Shown: positions 1-8,746 of the stretch, in pieces | How positions within the stretch are numbered: the stretch's first letter is position 1 | How the letters are laid out: the number at the start of each line of letters is the position of its first letter | NCBI GenBank assembly: GCA_002395235.1 | Contig: DGWK01000032.1 | Span: 49,659-113,658 of the forward strand | Direction: 5' to 3' | DNA: 64,000 bases | DNA from: Lachnospiraceae bacterium UBA4260 | Lineage (GTDB): Bacteria > Bacillota > Clostridia > Lachnospirales > Lachnospiraceae | The notes under the pieces: generated by a model | The model's database searches: none | Told to the model about the DNA's origin: nothing | The model's input: only the letters and a program-made list of their open reading frames with translations | Program-made: the position numbers and the translations under genes

Positions 1-582
1 GTCACCATCGGCGGCGTCACCTATCACATGCCGCAGGACATCTTCATCGTCATCGCGACGCAGAACCCCATCGAGCAGGAAGGAACCTACCCTCTCTCCG
101 AGGCGCAGACCGACCGCTTCATGATCAAGGAGAAGATCACTTATCCGACCACCGAGGAAGAGATCCTCATCATGAACAAGATCGAAGACGGCTCCATCAA
201 CACCGTCAAGCCGGCTGTTCTCACGCTCGAAGACGTCGACAAGGTTCAGGACATCGCCGAGATGGTCTACGTGGACCCCTCTGTCAAAAAATACATAGCC
301 GACATTGTAACCGCCACCCGCGAGCCCGCCGCCCACATCGACAAGAAATTTGCCGAATACATCCGGATCGGCGCCAGCCCCCGCGCGACCATCAACTTCC
401 TCAAGATCGCGAAGGCCTCCGCACTGATCCACGGGCGCACTTTCGCGATCCCGGAAGATGTCAAGGGCATGGCGCACCAGGTCCTTCGCCACAGGATCGG
501 CCTCAACTACGCCGCAGTCGCGGACAATGTATCAGTAGAAACGGTAATTGACAAAATTATTGATTCGGTACAGACGCCATGA
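1..582 (+). CDS. MoxR-family AAA+ ATPase, C-terminal part (5' end outside window)
   Basis: The frame is open from base 1, so the gene starts upstream of the window; about 193 codons are visible. It shows the second half of a MoxR AAA+ module: ATQNP (sensor 1), the EAQTDRF stretch, and sensor 2 as GASPRA near residue 125. The C-terminal lid follows. MoxR ATPases act as chaperones for von Willebrand factor A proteins. That fits the downstream genes, which encode a DUF58 protein and a double-vWA protein. The stop overlaps the next start by 4 bases (ATGA), which points to translational coupling. The Walker A and B motifs lie outside the window and cannot be checked. Confidence 0.93.
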   Translation, partial: VTIGGVTYHMPQDIFIVIATQNPIEQEGTYPLSEAQTDRFMIKEKITYPTTEEEILIMNKIEDGSINTVKPAVLTLEDVDKVQDIAEMVYVDPSVKKYIADIVTATREPAAHIDKKFAEYIRIGASPRATINFLKIAKASALIHGRTFAIPEDVKGMAHQVLRHRIGLNYAAVADNVSVETVIDKIIDSVQTP

Positions 583-1463
583 GCATAGATCTTAATTACG
601 ATTATCTCGACAGAGTGCGAAGGATTGCCGCACTCTACACAAAAAGAAAGACGTCGGATCTCCTCGACGGAGACTTCAGTTCCATGCAGCACGGCCGAAG
701 TCTCGATTTTGACGACCTGCGGGAATACCGCTACGGGGATGACATCAACTATATCGACTGGAAGTCCTCCTCCAGGGTCGGAAAGCCCCTGGTCCGGCGC
801 TATTTTGCCGACAGAAAGCACGACGTTCTCTTCATCGGCGACACCGGAAAGAAGATGACCGGCGATACGCCCGCCGGCGAGTCCAAGGAGCACCTCGCTC
901 TCATGACTTTTGGCGTGTCAGCTTACATTCTCGGCAAACAGGGGGTGAATTACGCCCTCTCCTGCTGCTCGGACGAAGGAAGCCGGATCAGCACGTTTAC
1001 CTCCGGTTCCTCCCATCTCGAGGAGCTCCTCGCCACTTACAAGAAGGCGATCGAGTGCGGTGCGCCAAAACATAGCTTCTATGACACGCTGCGCAGTTCC
1101 GCGGCGATCTTCTCCCGCCATATGATCATGATTATCATCACTGACGCGGAAGGTCTCGCCGAGATGGACGCAAGCCTCGTCAAGCGCCTCATTTACTACA
1201 ACGACGTCTATATTTTCAAGATCGAGGACGCGCTCCTTACGGATACGGATGTCTACGACCTCGACGACGACGAATACGTGGATCCGTTCCTGGCCATGTG
1301 CCGGGACCTTTACCGCGAAGAAGTGGCTCTCAAGGAGAATCTCGACAAAGAGGCCAGAAAGCTCCTGACCCCGCACCGGATCTACTTTAAGAGCATCTCG
1401 AAAGAAGAAGAGATCATCGATTCGCTCATTTATTTATTCAGACGCAGAAAGGGAATCACATGA
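579..1463 (+). CDS. DUF58 domain protein of a MoxR/vWA operon
   Basis: This 294-residue soluble protein carries the DUF58 signature at residues 45-70: LDFDDLREYRYGDD, then INYIDWKSSSR and KPLVRRY. The remainder resembles a vWA-like fold, with VLFIGDTGKKM as a degenerate metal site. DUF58 proteins sit next to MoxR genes in very many bacteria and are thought to be clients or partners of the ATPase; the biochemical role is not established. It overlaps the preceding and following genes by 4 bases each. No signal peptide or membrane segment is seen, so it probably works on the cytoplasmic side. Confidence 0.9.
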   Translation: MSIDLNYDYLDRVRRIAALYTKRKTSDLLDGDFSSMQHGRSLDFDDLREYRYGDDINYIDWKSSSRVGKPLVRRYFADRKHDVLFIGDTGKKMTGDTPAGESKEHLALMTFGVSAYILGKQGVNYALSCCSDEGSRISTFTSGSSHLEELLATYKKAIECGAPKHSFYDTLRSSAAIFSRHMIMIIITDAEGLAEMDASLVKRLIYYNDVYIFKIEDALLTDTDVYDLDDDEYVDPFLAMCRDLYREEVALKENLDKEARKLLTPHRIYFKSISKEEEIIDSLIYLFRRRKGIT

Positions 1464-2338
1464 AGTATTCCATAGACCTGGAGCCGCCTTTCGCTTACTC
1501 CGCATACTGGTACGCGATCGGCCTGGGGCTGATCTTATTGGCCATCCTGCTGCGCTGGCTGTTCAACTGGATCTTCAAAAGGAAAGTGGAGTCGCCTCTC
1601 AAGGCGGACAAGCTTTACCGGCAGACCATGCAGCAGATTGACGGCGCCGACCAGTCCTACAGAGACAGACAACTCGATCTGCGGACCCTGCATCAGAAAC
1701 TGAGTAAAGAGGTCCGGCAGTATGTTCAGAAAATGGACGGCCTGCGGGCGCAGTCAATGGTTTACGATGAGCTGTGCCAGAAGGCGAGGCCCGACCTGGC
1801 CGACCTGATCGGCGACTATTACGGCCCTGAGTTCGCTTACGTTCCTCAGGCCGACGCGGCGGCGTCCGTCGCGAAAGCAAAAGCAATGGTCGACGAGCTC
1901 TATCAGAGGACCTTGAAGGAAAAGGGAATCAACAGGGCCGGCCGCGTCAAGACCTGGATCAATGATGTTCTGGGCAGAGTCCTGCGCATTGCCCCGAAAT
2001 TTGCCGCTCCGGCAGTGCTGAACCTGATCAAGGGCAACAGCATCGCATGGGTCCAGAGAATTGAAAAAGCCGCCGAAAAGGGAAATCTGGATTCTTACAG
2101 CGTCCGCGGGCAGATGAGCAAAGCAGTCAGAAGCTTTGTCCGCTCGGCGGCCGGCGCGCACACCGACGCAGAAGGATTCAAAGTTCTGGAAGCGAGAAGA
2201 AAGAGCGGAAAGCCCGCCCAGGCTGCGGCGGCAGTCTGCGCCCGGGATTTTTATGACTCCGACTTTATGTACCGCTCTTCTTATAATCCGGGTTTTGCAA
2301 TAACAAAAGGTAAGGAGCTGATCGAGACATGGGTGTAA
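1460..2338 (+). CDS. Membrane protein of the MoxR/vWA operon with an internal duplication
   Basis: This 292-residue protein has one clear membrane segment (about residues 16-38, from AYWYAIGLGLILLAILL) followed by basic residues and a long cytoplasmic helical part. Its position matches the small DUF4381-like or BatA-associated membrane proteins of these operons, but I do not recognise a named family. The soluble part appears duplicated: the stretch around KLSKEVRQYVQKMDG (about residue 80) resembles QMSKAVRSFVRSAAG (about residue 215), and both halves continue into an FAYVP / FMYRS segment and end in a similar helix. The gene overlaps its neighbours by 4 and 10 bases. Function is unknown beyond the operon context. 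Confidence 0.75.
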   Translation: MKYSIDLEPPFAYSAYWYAIGLGLILLAILLRWLFNWIFKRKVESPLKADKLYRQTMQQIDGADQSYRDRQLDLRTLHQKLSKEVRQYVQKMDGLRAQSMVYDELCQKARPDLADLIGDYYGPEFAYVPQADAAASVAKAKAMVDELYQRTLKEKGINRAGRVKTWINDVLGRVLRIAPKFAAPAVLNLIKGNSIAWVQRIEKAAEKGNLDSYSVRGQMSKAVRSFVRSAAGAHTDAEGFKVLEARRKSGKPAQAAAAVCARDFYDSDFMYRSSYNPGFAITKGKELIETWV

Positions 2339-4317
2339 GCTTTCATAATCCCTGGGTCCTCATACTCGGGGTGCTCTTAACAGCGGGCGTCTGCCTCACT
2401 GCCTTTTTCCTCAAAAGAAAGTCAGACAGGACGGCTCGGCTGCGGGCCGCAAACACAGGGCGGCTTAAGAATACCGCCATCTACAAGAGAAAACTTCTGG
2501 AAGCCAAAATATTCCGGATCCTGTCCTACTCCGGCATCATCGTTGCTCTTATAGGAGCAACGATCCTCACGGCGAGACCCTACCGCAGGGACGTCGTCAA
2601 GGACACGGTCAACCGCAGGGATATCTTTCTGTGCATTGACCTGTCCTCTTCCAACTACGCAGGCGTCAAGGAACTGGTGCAGGCTTTCAGAGACACCGTT
2701 TCGGGCCTGGACGGAGACCGCATCGGAATCTCTCTTTTCAACACGTCGAGCGTCCAGTATGTCCCGATGACGGACGACTATGATTTTGTCCAGAGAAGGC
2801 TCGATGAGCTTGAGACCTATCTGGCCGCCCAGGAAGAGTTCATGACGACCTACGCGGCAAACTATGAATCCGTCTACGATATTCCGGCAGCCGAGAGAAG
2901 CAGATACGAGGAGCTGAACAAGATCCTGGCGACTTTTGACGCCGGCATAACGGCCGGATACGAGCTCAAGGGGACCTCTGCGATCGGAGAAGGCCTTGCC
3001 TCCTGCCTGTTCAGCTTTCCGGAGCTGACCACGGAGGAGCGCACCAGAATCATCATCTTCCTGACGGACAACCAGCCCGAGCTTCTCGACGCGCCGCTGG
3101 TGACCCTGGATGACGCGGCCAAGATGTGCCAGTTCGACAAAGTGATCGTGTTCGGCATCGATCCCGCCACCGGGCAGGATCCCACGCAGTTCGCGGCAAA
3201 TATCAGCGAGATGAAAGGCGCTGTGGAGCTGACCGGCGGAAAGTTCTACGGACCGGACACAACGCTCACCGCAGAAGCCATCCTCGCGGATATTCAGGCC
3301 ACCGAGAACAAGATCACCAAGACCACCACCTCCACCAGAGACATGGATATGCCGACGCCCTGGTTCATCGTGCTGGCTGTCGGAATTGTCCTGATCATAC
3401 TGACTACTCTCTTTTTTGTCTTCCGCAGAGGACTTAAGAGAGGACGCCCCGCGCGCCTTGCGACGGCAGGCGTCATGCTGGCAGCCATGATCGCCGGCGC
3501 CGTGTACATCGGCATAAGGCCCATGTACCAGGATCCGAGCAAGATCACCAAGACGAACAACCTGGACGTCGCCTTTGTGGTCGACACCACGATCAGCATG
3601 TGGGCGGAAGATCACGGAGGCCAGAAGCGTATGGACGGCGTCAGAAGGGATATCCAGACGATCATGGACCAGCTGCCCGGCAGCTGCTTCGCCCTGATCA
3701 GCTTCGACAACGGCGCCAACATCCTTGCGCCCTACACGCAGGATATAAACGTGATCAGCGACCTGGTAAATCATCTTGAGATGCCTTCGTATACCACGTC
3801 CCAGGGTTCCTCGCTCAACACGTCCCACGAAGCGCTCCGCATGATGCTGGAGTCCGCCGGCAAGAAGAAAGGAAACCGCAAGACGGTCGTATTCCTCTTC
3901 AGCGACGGCGAGACGACGGACGGATCGAGCCTGATCAGCTTTAACGATCTGGAAAAGATGATCAGCAACGGCTCCGTCCTGGGTTACGGCACTTCGCGCG
4001 GCGGCAGAATGTACTATCCCGGACGCGGATATATTCAGAACGTATCCACGGGAAAAGACGCGCTGTCCAAGATCGACGAATCCACGCTCCGGGCGATTGC
4101 GAGCGATCTCGGAATACCTTACATAAATGAGACCAGCGACCAGGGCGGATCCCTCATCGCAAGGCTTCAGTCCATCCGGCTGATGAGCCGGGACGCCGCC
4201 TTTGCGGACGGCGACCGGGAAGGATTTGAGGAGACCTATTTCTACAGCTCCGCGATCCTTGCCGTGATCCTTCTGATCTGGCTGTTTCTCACGATTTACC
4301 GAGGGGGGGTGGCGTAA
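2329..4317 (+). CDS. Double von Willebrand factor A membrane protein (BatA/BatB-like fusion)
   Basis: The 662-residue protein looks like two BatA/BatB-type units in one chain. Unit 1 has an N-terminal membrane segment, a second near residues 65-80, and a vWA domain opening with FLCIDLSSS, a good DxSxS MIDAS motif (about residue 103). Membrane segments follow near 345-365 and 380-400. A second vWA domain opens with FVVDTTIS (about residue 425), where Thr replaces the first MIDAS Ser. A last membrane segment lies at the C-terminus (AILAVILLIWLFL). vWA proteins bind metal and protein ligands. Here the likely partners are MoxR and the TPR protein encoded next. Start and stop overlap neighbouring genes. 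Confidence 0.88.
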   Translation: MGVSFHNPWVLILGVLLTAGVCLTAFFLKRKSDRTARLRAANTGRLKNTAIYKRKLLEAKIFRILSYSGIIVALIGATILTARPYRRDVVKDTVNRRDIFLCIDLSSSNYAGVKELVQAFRDTVSGLDGDRIGISLFNTSSVQYVPMTDDYDFVQRRLDELETYLAAQEEFMTTYAANYESVYDIPAAERSRYEELNKILATFDAGITAGYELKGTSAIGEGLASCLFSFPELTTEERTRIIIFLTDNQPELLDAPLVTLDDAAKMCQFDKVIVFGIDPATGQDPTQFAANISEMKGAVELTGGKFYGPDTTLTAEAILADIQATENKITKTTTSTRDMDMPTPWFIVLAVGIVLIILTTLFFVFRRGLKRGRPARLATAGVMLAAMIAGAVYIGIRPMYQDPSKITKTNNLDVAFVVDTTISMWAEDHGGQKRMDGVRRDIQTIMDQLPGSCFALISFDNGANILAPYTQDINVISDLVNHLEMPSYTTSQGSSLNTSHEALRMMLESAGKKKGNRKTVVFLFSDGETTDGSSLISFNDLEKMISNGSVLGYGTSRGGRMYYPGRGYIQNVSTGKDALSKIDESTLRAIASDLGIPYINETSDQGGSLIARLQSIRLMSRDAAFADGDREGFEETYFYSSAILAVILLIWLFLTIYRGGVA

Positions 4318-5174
4318 TGAATCCGAAGTTCGAAAAGTTCAAAAAAGTCCTCTCCTTTATTGAAAAAGTACTCCTTGTTCTGTGCACCGTCATCACTGTG
4401 ATCGGCGTGCTCATCATCGCAAGGAACCTTATAAACGCGAATTTCCTCAGCAACTACAACAAGGGCAAATACCCCACCCTGCTGGAGGGCGTGCTGCCGC
4501 ATCTTCCCTTTGGCGAGAACTATGTAGCTTACTACAACCTGGGAAATGTGGAGTACATTAACGGCCACTATGACCAGGCGGTCTCCTACTACGCGACGGC
4601 GCTGACCAAAGATCCGCCCGAACAGGACGAGGAGTGCATGATCCGCACGAATCTGGCCCTGGCGCTGTGCCACACGATCGATTTTGACAACCTTGATCTC
4701 GACGATCAGCAGGCAGTTGCCGATGCGATCAATGTTCTTCTGACGGCCCGCCAGTACCTCACGGAGTGCGGGTGCGCAAGTGAACCCGTCGGCAGCAACG
4801 ACGGACACTTCCCGGACGCCGACAGCCTCAAACATGACATTGACGAGATGCTCGAAAAACTCCAGAGTCAGTCTTCTTCGGATTCCAATGACCAGAGTCA
4901 GGGCGGCGGCGGCGGTCAGGACCAGGATGAGAGCCAGAGCCAGGACGAGAACCAGGATCAGCAGGATCAGTCTCAGGACCAGCAGCAGGAAAGCCAGCAG
5001 TCCCAGAGCGATAAGGAAAAGGAAGAAGAGCAGGCCCGCCAGGAAAATGTCAAGGAACAGCTTGAAAACCAGAAGCAGGACCTCAAAGACAAGAGTCAGT
5101 CCTCCTCCCCTTATGACTATGAGTATATCGAGGGGGGAGACGCACAGGGATATGGAGACGGAACGCTATGGTAA
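4317..5174 (+). CDS. Membrane-anchored TPR protein with a Gln/Ser/Asp-rich tail (BatC-like)
   Basis: This 285-residue protein has an N-terminal membrane segment (about residues 18-40). A tetratricopeptide-like pair of helices follows (YVAYYNLGNVEYINGHYDQA, about 63-82, continuing to about 125). A very low-complexity tail begins at about residue 180, built of Gln, Ser, Asp and Glu. It matches the BatC/BatE position and design: a short TPR protein exposed next to vWA proteins. The start ATG overlaps the upstream stop, and the end overlaps the next gene by 7 bases. The tail is probably disordered. No catalytic motif is visible. Confidence 0.8.
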   Translation: MNPKFEKFKKVLSFIEKVLLVLCTVITVIGVLIIARNLINANFLSNYNKGKYPTLLEGVLPHLPFGENYVAYYNLGNVEYINGHYDQAVSYYATALTKDPPEQDEECMIRTNLALALCHTIDFDNLDLDDQQAVADAINVLLTARQYLTECGCASEPVGSNDGHFPDADSLKHDIDEMLEKLQSQSSSDSNDQSQGGGGGQDQDESQSQDENQDQQDQSQDQQQESQQSQSDKEKEEEQARQENVKEQLENQKQDLKDKSQSSSPYDYEYIEGGDAQGYGDGTLW

Positions 5175-6133
5175 AGACGAAAACAAAACTGCTTCACGCC
5201 CTTGCTGCGGCGCTTAGTATATCTCTTCTCTTCGGACTCGGTGTCGCCGCCTACGGCGGCCAGCCCGATCCGGAAGAAAAAGAAAATCCGGCCAGTGTCA
5301 TGGTAAAACCGGATACTCCCCCGGACGGACAGCGCTATGATGAGTGGAAGGGATTCCAGTACACGGACCAGACCGAATTTGACGTAAAGACCTACTGGAC
5401 CTTTGTCATGTACAATCACTCCAAGGTCTCCGACTACGATCTGATCCAGGATCCGGAGGCTATTGAAGACGGCAAGCTTGAGATCATCGACTGCAAGGCA
5501 GAGCCGGTGGGCGGAGAAATGAAGCTGCGCTCCGGCGGATATGTGGATATCACGGTCGAGCTTCGATGGACCGGAACAATGAACGGCAAGGAAAGCCTGT
5601 CCGGGCATGTCCCGAGCTGGATGATCCGCTGGCAGGAGAACACGCCTTACCCGTGCGACGCCTACACCGGAACTTCCCTGCTCAATTACTCCGGCTCTGA
5701 CGACGATGAGCCGCAGGATATAAGCCCCGGCCAGGCAACAGCCACTTCCATGGTGGAATCGGATATAACCTATAATGGGCGCACCTACAGGCTCTTTGCC
5801 AAGTCCGACATCCGCAATTCCTCCAGCGGCGGCTGGTCAACCGATTACACAGACGATTATTTCACCTTCTCCTGCCCGGGATCTGTCGATACCACTTTTA
5901 CTTTCCGCGTCCCGGCCGACTACGACGGCCTGGTCCTCGCGATCGACAAAGACATCTCGGACCAGAAGAAAGATGAGATTGACGAGACAGGCGAATTCTA
6001 CCAGATCGACGATCTGTACGCCGACGTCCTGACCACCAAGAAGGGCGTCAAGCAGTCGCCGGATGAGTTCTATTTTGTCAGAGTTTCAGACCTCATCGAA
6101 CACTTCAAGGACTCTGAACACATTCAGTATTAA
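5168..6133 (+). CDS. Secreted protein closing the MoxR/vWA operon
   Basis: This 321-residue protein starts with a signal peptide (about residues 1-29, LAAALSISLLFGLGVAAYGG). The rest is hydrophilic and beta-rich, with no membrane anchor and no recognisable catalytic motif. It occupies the place of BatD in related operons, but the sequence is too short and lacks the C-terminal membrane segment of BatD, so I do not assign that name. An export role or interaction with the external faces of the vWA and TPR proteins is inferred from operon position only. A strong terminator begins 12 bases after the stop. Confidence 0.7.
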   Translation: MVKTKTKLLHALAAALSISLLFGLGVAAYGGQPDPEEKENPASVMVKPDTPPDGQRYDEWKGFQYTDQTEFDVKTYWTFVMYNHSKVSDYDLIQDPEAIEDGKLEIIDCKAEPVGGEMKLRSGGYVDITVELRWTGTMNGKESLSGHVPSWMIRWQENTPYPCDAYTGTSLLNYSGSDDDEPQDISPGQATATSMVESDITYNGRTYRLFAKSDIRNSSSGGWSTDYTDDYFTFSCPGSVDTTFTFRVPADYDGLVLAIDKDISDQKKDEIDETGEFYQIDDLYADVLTTKKGVKQSPDEFYFVRVSDLIEHFKDSEHIQY

Positions 6134-6144
6134 CACGTAACAGG

Positions 6145-6175
6145 AAAGGCACGCTCATCGCGTGCCTTTTCGTTT
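6145..6175 (+). terminator. Rho-independent terminator of the MoxR/vWA operon
   Basis: There is a perfect 10-bp stem, AAAGGCACGC with GCGTGCCTTT, and a 5-base loop (TCATC). It is followed by TTTT, CG and TTTT, and begins 12 bases after the last gene of the operon. Confidence 0.9.
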
Positions 6176-6191
6176 TCTCTCCATTACTACA

Positions 6192-6219
6192 TTGCCGCTC
6201 CCCTTCTTTATGATAAAAT
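6192..6219 (+). promoter_or_regulatory. Possible sigma-A promoter for the acetyltransferase
   Basis: TTGCCG and TAAAAT are separated by 16 bases, about 50 bases upstream of the ATG at 6270. The -35 box deviates at two positions. Prediction by eye only. Confidence 0.4.
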
Positions 6220-6269
6220 GAGATGTATTTTTCAATTACATGTGACAACGATTATGAGGAGGCATAGCA

Positions 6270-6929
6270 ATGACCAATCAGGAACGCAGAGACAAAGGGA
6301 TCCTTTATATCTCCGATCCTTCTGTAATGAACGAGCAAAAGAGAGCCCGCCGGCTCACGCAGAAACTCAACACCATGGACCGCGCGGACTTTGAAGGAAT
6401 CCAGGCCGTGATCAAAGAGCTCTTCGGAAAATGCGAGGACGCATGGGTCAATCCGCCCTTCTACTGCGACTACGGCCACAATATCGAAGTCGGCAAGAAC
6501 ACTTTTATCAACTACAACTGCACGATCATCGACGTCGGCAAGGTAGTGATCGGCGACTACTGCCAGATCGCCCCCAATGTCTCCATCTACACTGCGGGCC
6601 ACCCGGTCCATCCCGCCGCGCGCAACACGGCCTATGAGTACGGGATCGACATCACCATCGGCAACAATGTATGGATTGGCGGCAATTCCGTGATCATGCC
6701 GGGCATCCACATCGGCGACAACGTCGTGATTGGAGCGGGAAGCATCGTAACTAAGGACATTCCTGCCTGGACGGTCGCCGCCGGCAATCCCTGCCGAGTG
6801 ATCCGCAAAATCACGGAAGACGACAGATACACCTATTACAAAGGCGTTCCTGCCGACGAGGAGTGCGCCGCGCATATGCGCCGCATCTGGGAGGAGAGCA
6901 ATGACCCGGTGAAGTATCCGACCGCTTAA
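6270..6929 (+). CDS. Sugar O-acetyltransferase, maltose/galactoside acetyltransferase family
   Basis: This 219-residue protein has the typical N-terminal helix pair (residues 20-50) and then left-handed beta-helix hexapeptide repeats, such as IGDYCQIAPNVSIYTAGHP and IGNNVWIGGNSVI. The catalytic His of the family is in YTAGHPVHP (about residue 113). The end has VVAAGNP-like turns, here TVAAGNPCRVIRKI. Members move acetyl from acetyl-CoA to the 6-hydroxyl of glucose, maltose or galactosides. It is preceded by GAGGAGG, 10 bases before the ATG. It is a single-gene unit between a terminator and a long palindrome. The exact acceptor sugar cannot be told from sequence. Confidence 0.92.
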   Translation: MTNQERRDKGILYISDPSVMNEQKRARRLTQKLNTMDRADFEGIQAVIKELFGKCEDAWVNPPFYCDYGHNIEVGKNTFINYNCTIIDVGKVVIGDYCQIAPNVSIYTAGHPVHPAARNTAYEYGIDITIGNNVWIGGNSVIMPGIHIGDNVVIGAGSIVTKDIPAWTVAAGNPCRVIRKITEDDRYTYYKGVPADEECAAHMRRIWEESNDPVKYPTA

Positions 6930-6944
6930 GTGTGTCACGGAAAG

Positions 6945-7005
6945 TGTGTCACGGGGACGTATCAACTGACACAAAATGTGTCAGTTGATACGTCCCCGTG
7001 ACACA
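6945..7005. repeat. 29-bp perfect palindrome with AAA loop
   Basis: The arms at 6945-6973 and 6977-7005 are exact reverse complements (29 of 29), around a 3-base loop. The right arm ends in ACACATTTTA. A partial direct copy of the arm start (AGTGTGTCACGG) lies just before it at 6929-6940. The core GACGTATCAACTGACAC resembles REP-like palindromes dispersed in some Firmicutes. It can also act as terminator for the upstream gene. Confidence 0.9.
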
Positions 7006-7028
7006 TTTTATGCTATAGTAATTGCGTT

Positions 7029-7889
7029 ATGAAAAAGAGCAACACTTCCCCAACCCCTGTAAATGAAAAGAACCGCCGTCTTGGAACGGCTTTTGTGCTG
7101 GCCGCATCCCTCTGTTTCTCAACGGGCGGCCTCCTCATGAAGGTGATCCCGTGGAATCCGCTCGCCATCAACGGTGTTCGCAACCTGATCGCCTGTATCG
7201 TGATCGGAATCTATATTCTGGCCACCCGTCATAAGCTTGTGTTCAATCCGACCGTACTGGTCGGCGCCATCTCCATGGCAGGCGTCACGACGCTCTATTC
7301 CGTCGCCAACAAGCTGACCACGGCCGGCAACACGATCATCCTGCAGTACACCGCACCGATCTGGATCGTAGTTCTGACCTATCTGCTCTTCGGCAGGAAG
7401 CCGGACCGCACGGAACTGATCTCAATCCTGATCGTATTCGTCGGAATCCTGTGCTTCTTCTTCGAGGGCCTGTCCACGGGCAAATGGCTGGGCGACCTTC
7501 TGGCTCTGATCTCCGGCATCTTCTACGCGGGCGTGTTCATGCTGAACAGCTTCGAGAAGGGCGACGCGCTCTCCTCTGTCTTCTTCGGACAGCTGGCATG
7601 CGGCGTGCTGCTGTCGCCGCTGGCGCTCAGGGAGACAAATTTCACCGCGCCGGTGCTGCTCGCGGTCTTCCTGCTCGGCGCCGTCCAGGTCGGCCTGGCC
7701 TACATCTTCTTTACTACGGGGACAAAATATACAGATCCGGTCACGGCTTCCATCATCAATGCTTTGGAGCCCATCCTCAATCCGGTCCTCGTAGCCATCT
7801 TCTACGGAGAGATGCTCGGCAAGTGGTCCCTTGTCGGCGCGGTAATCGTCATCTGCGGCATCCTGTACTATAACCTGAGGAAAAGGTGA
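7029..7889 (+). CDS. DMT-superfamily (EamA) membrane transporter
   Basis: This 286-residue protein has ten predicted membrane helices arranged as two EamA repeats (about residues 17-145 and 160-285). Typical features are STGGLLMKVIPWNPLAINGVRN in the first helix pair and the second-repeat end YTDPVTASIINALEPILNPV. Such proteins export or take up small metabolites such as amino acids; the substrate is not predictable. No Shine-Dalgarno sequence is visible before the ATG. A TATAGT box lies at 7014-7019, so the transcript may start only a few bases before the ATG or be leaderless. The upstream palindrome reaches to 24 bases before the start. Confidence 0.9.
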   Translation: MKKSNTSPTPVNEKNRRLGTAFVLAASLCFSTGGLLMKVIPWNPLAINGVRNLIACIVIGIYILATRHKLVFNPTVLVGAISMAGVTTLYSVANKLTTAGNTIILQYTAPIWIVVLTYLLFGRKPDRTELISILIVFVGILCFFFEGLSTGKWLGDLLALISGIFYAGVFMLNSFEKGDALSSVFFGQLACGVLLSPLALRETNFTAPVLLAVFLLGAVQVGLAYIFFTTGTKYTDPVTASIINALEPILNPVLVAIFYGEMLGKWSLVGAVIVICGILYYNLRKR

Positions 7890-7908
7890 ACCCGGCCTGC
7901 CGCCCCAC

Positions 7909-8006
7909 GACCTCTGGGGTATCGCGACCTCTGGGGTACCGCGACCTCCGGGGTACCGTGACCTCTGGGGTACCGATTTTTGGGGTACCGATTTTTGGGG
8001 TACCGA
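7909..8006. repeat. Short tandem repeats with GGGGTACCG core
   Basis: Four 17-bp units of the type GACCTCTGGGGTACCGC run from 7909 to 7976. Two 15-bp units, TTTTTGGGGTACCGA, follow at 7977-8006. One further 17-bp unit stands alone at 13781-13797. Both strands stay open across the array, but there is no ribosome site, so I treat it as non-coding. Confidence 0.9.
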
Positions 8007-8161
8007 TTCCTCTCGCTCTCCACAAATTTGCATTCAACCTGTAGTATAATTTCTATAAATCAGCGAGAGCCCCACTCCCGCCTCCACCAAAGTCTGTTAC
8101 TGCCTGCCGCCTTCAACAGGCAAGCGTTATCCTATAAAGAGAAAATAGAGAAAATAGAGAA

Positions 8162-8662
8162 ATGAGAATGCACATTAAGTATATATTCAGAGCCCTGCTG
8201 CTATTTGGGCTCATCGGCGTCCTGGCGATCGCCTGCACTAATCCGTCTTCTTCCGAGACCGCTTCGGCCGGTCTCAGCGGCGTTGCTGTCATAGGCAGCA
8301 CGACCGAAGGCGGAACGCCGGCTCTCAACGCAAACGCCGGAGGAACTCTTATCCTTGAGGACACGAAGATCACGACCATAACGAATTATCAATCTTCCAT
8401 GTCCTTCCTCGGAAAGCCGCGCGGCAATACTTTCAGCCCATACTTTACAGACGGGCAGGTTCAGGAAATAGCCCAGAAGCTGGGCATCCCGGACAAAACG
8501 GAAGTATCTGTCTATATCAGCGAACAGTATGTCTGGGAAGAGGCCGAAATAAACATTGCCGACGTCGGCTTCTACCAGAACGGCACTTACATAGCCGGTG
8601 CAGAGTGCGAAGTGAATACCTCCAACCTCGCGAGATCGATCTACAAATACGAGAAGCAATAA
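8162..8662 (+). CDS. Small putative lipoprotein
   Basis: This 166-residue product has an N-terminal signal with a lipobox ending LAIAC (Cys at about residue 25), then a Ser/Thr-rich spacer. The mature domain is small and mixed alpha/beta, with no recognised motif. A TATAAT box lies at 8045-8050. No strong ribosome site precedes the ATG; the upstream bases are a purine-rich repeat of AAATAGAG, and a second ATG is at 8168. It is probably anchored on the outer face of the membrane. Function is unknown. Confidence 0.65.
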   Translation: MRMHIKYIFRALLLFGLIGVLAIACTNPSSSETASAGLSGVAVIGSTTEGGTPALNANAGGTLILEDTKITTITNYQSSMSFLGKPRGNTFSPYFTDGQVQEIAQKLGIPDKTEVSVYISEQYVWEEAEINIADVGFYQNGTYIAGAECEVNTSNLARSIYKYEKQ

Positions 8663-8690
8663 GCGGGACCCTTTGGACCTGCCGCACAAT

Positions 8691-8738
8691 AAAAGGCTGA
8701 GAAGAAAGAGTTGTGACCTCTTTCCTCTCAGCCTTTTT
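8691..8738. terminator. Bidirectional terminator between convergent genes
   Basis: A 20-bp near-perfect stem runs from AAAAGGCTGAGAAGAAAGAG (8691-8710) to its complement at 8718-8737, with a 7-base loop. It has a T-run on the plus strand and the matching A-run for the minus-strand gene ending at 8747. Confidence 0.9.
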
Positions 8739-8746
8739 CCGTTCTG

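Noticed and set aside
7849..8037. Minus-strand repetitive open frame over the GGTACC array
   Set aside because: It only mirrors the 15-17-bp DNA repeat and has no ribosome site. The protein would be a simple repeat without neighbours to support it.
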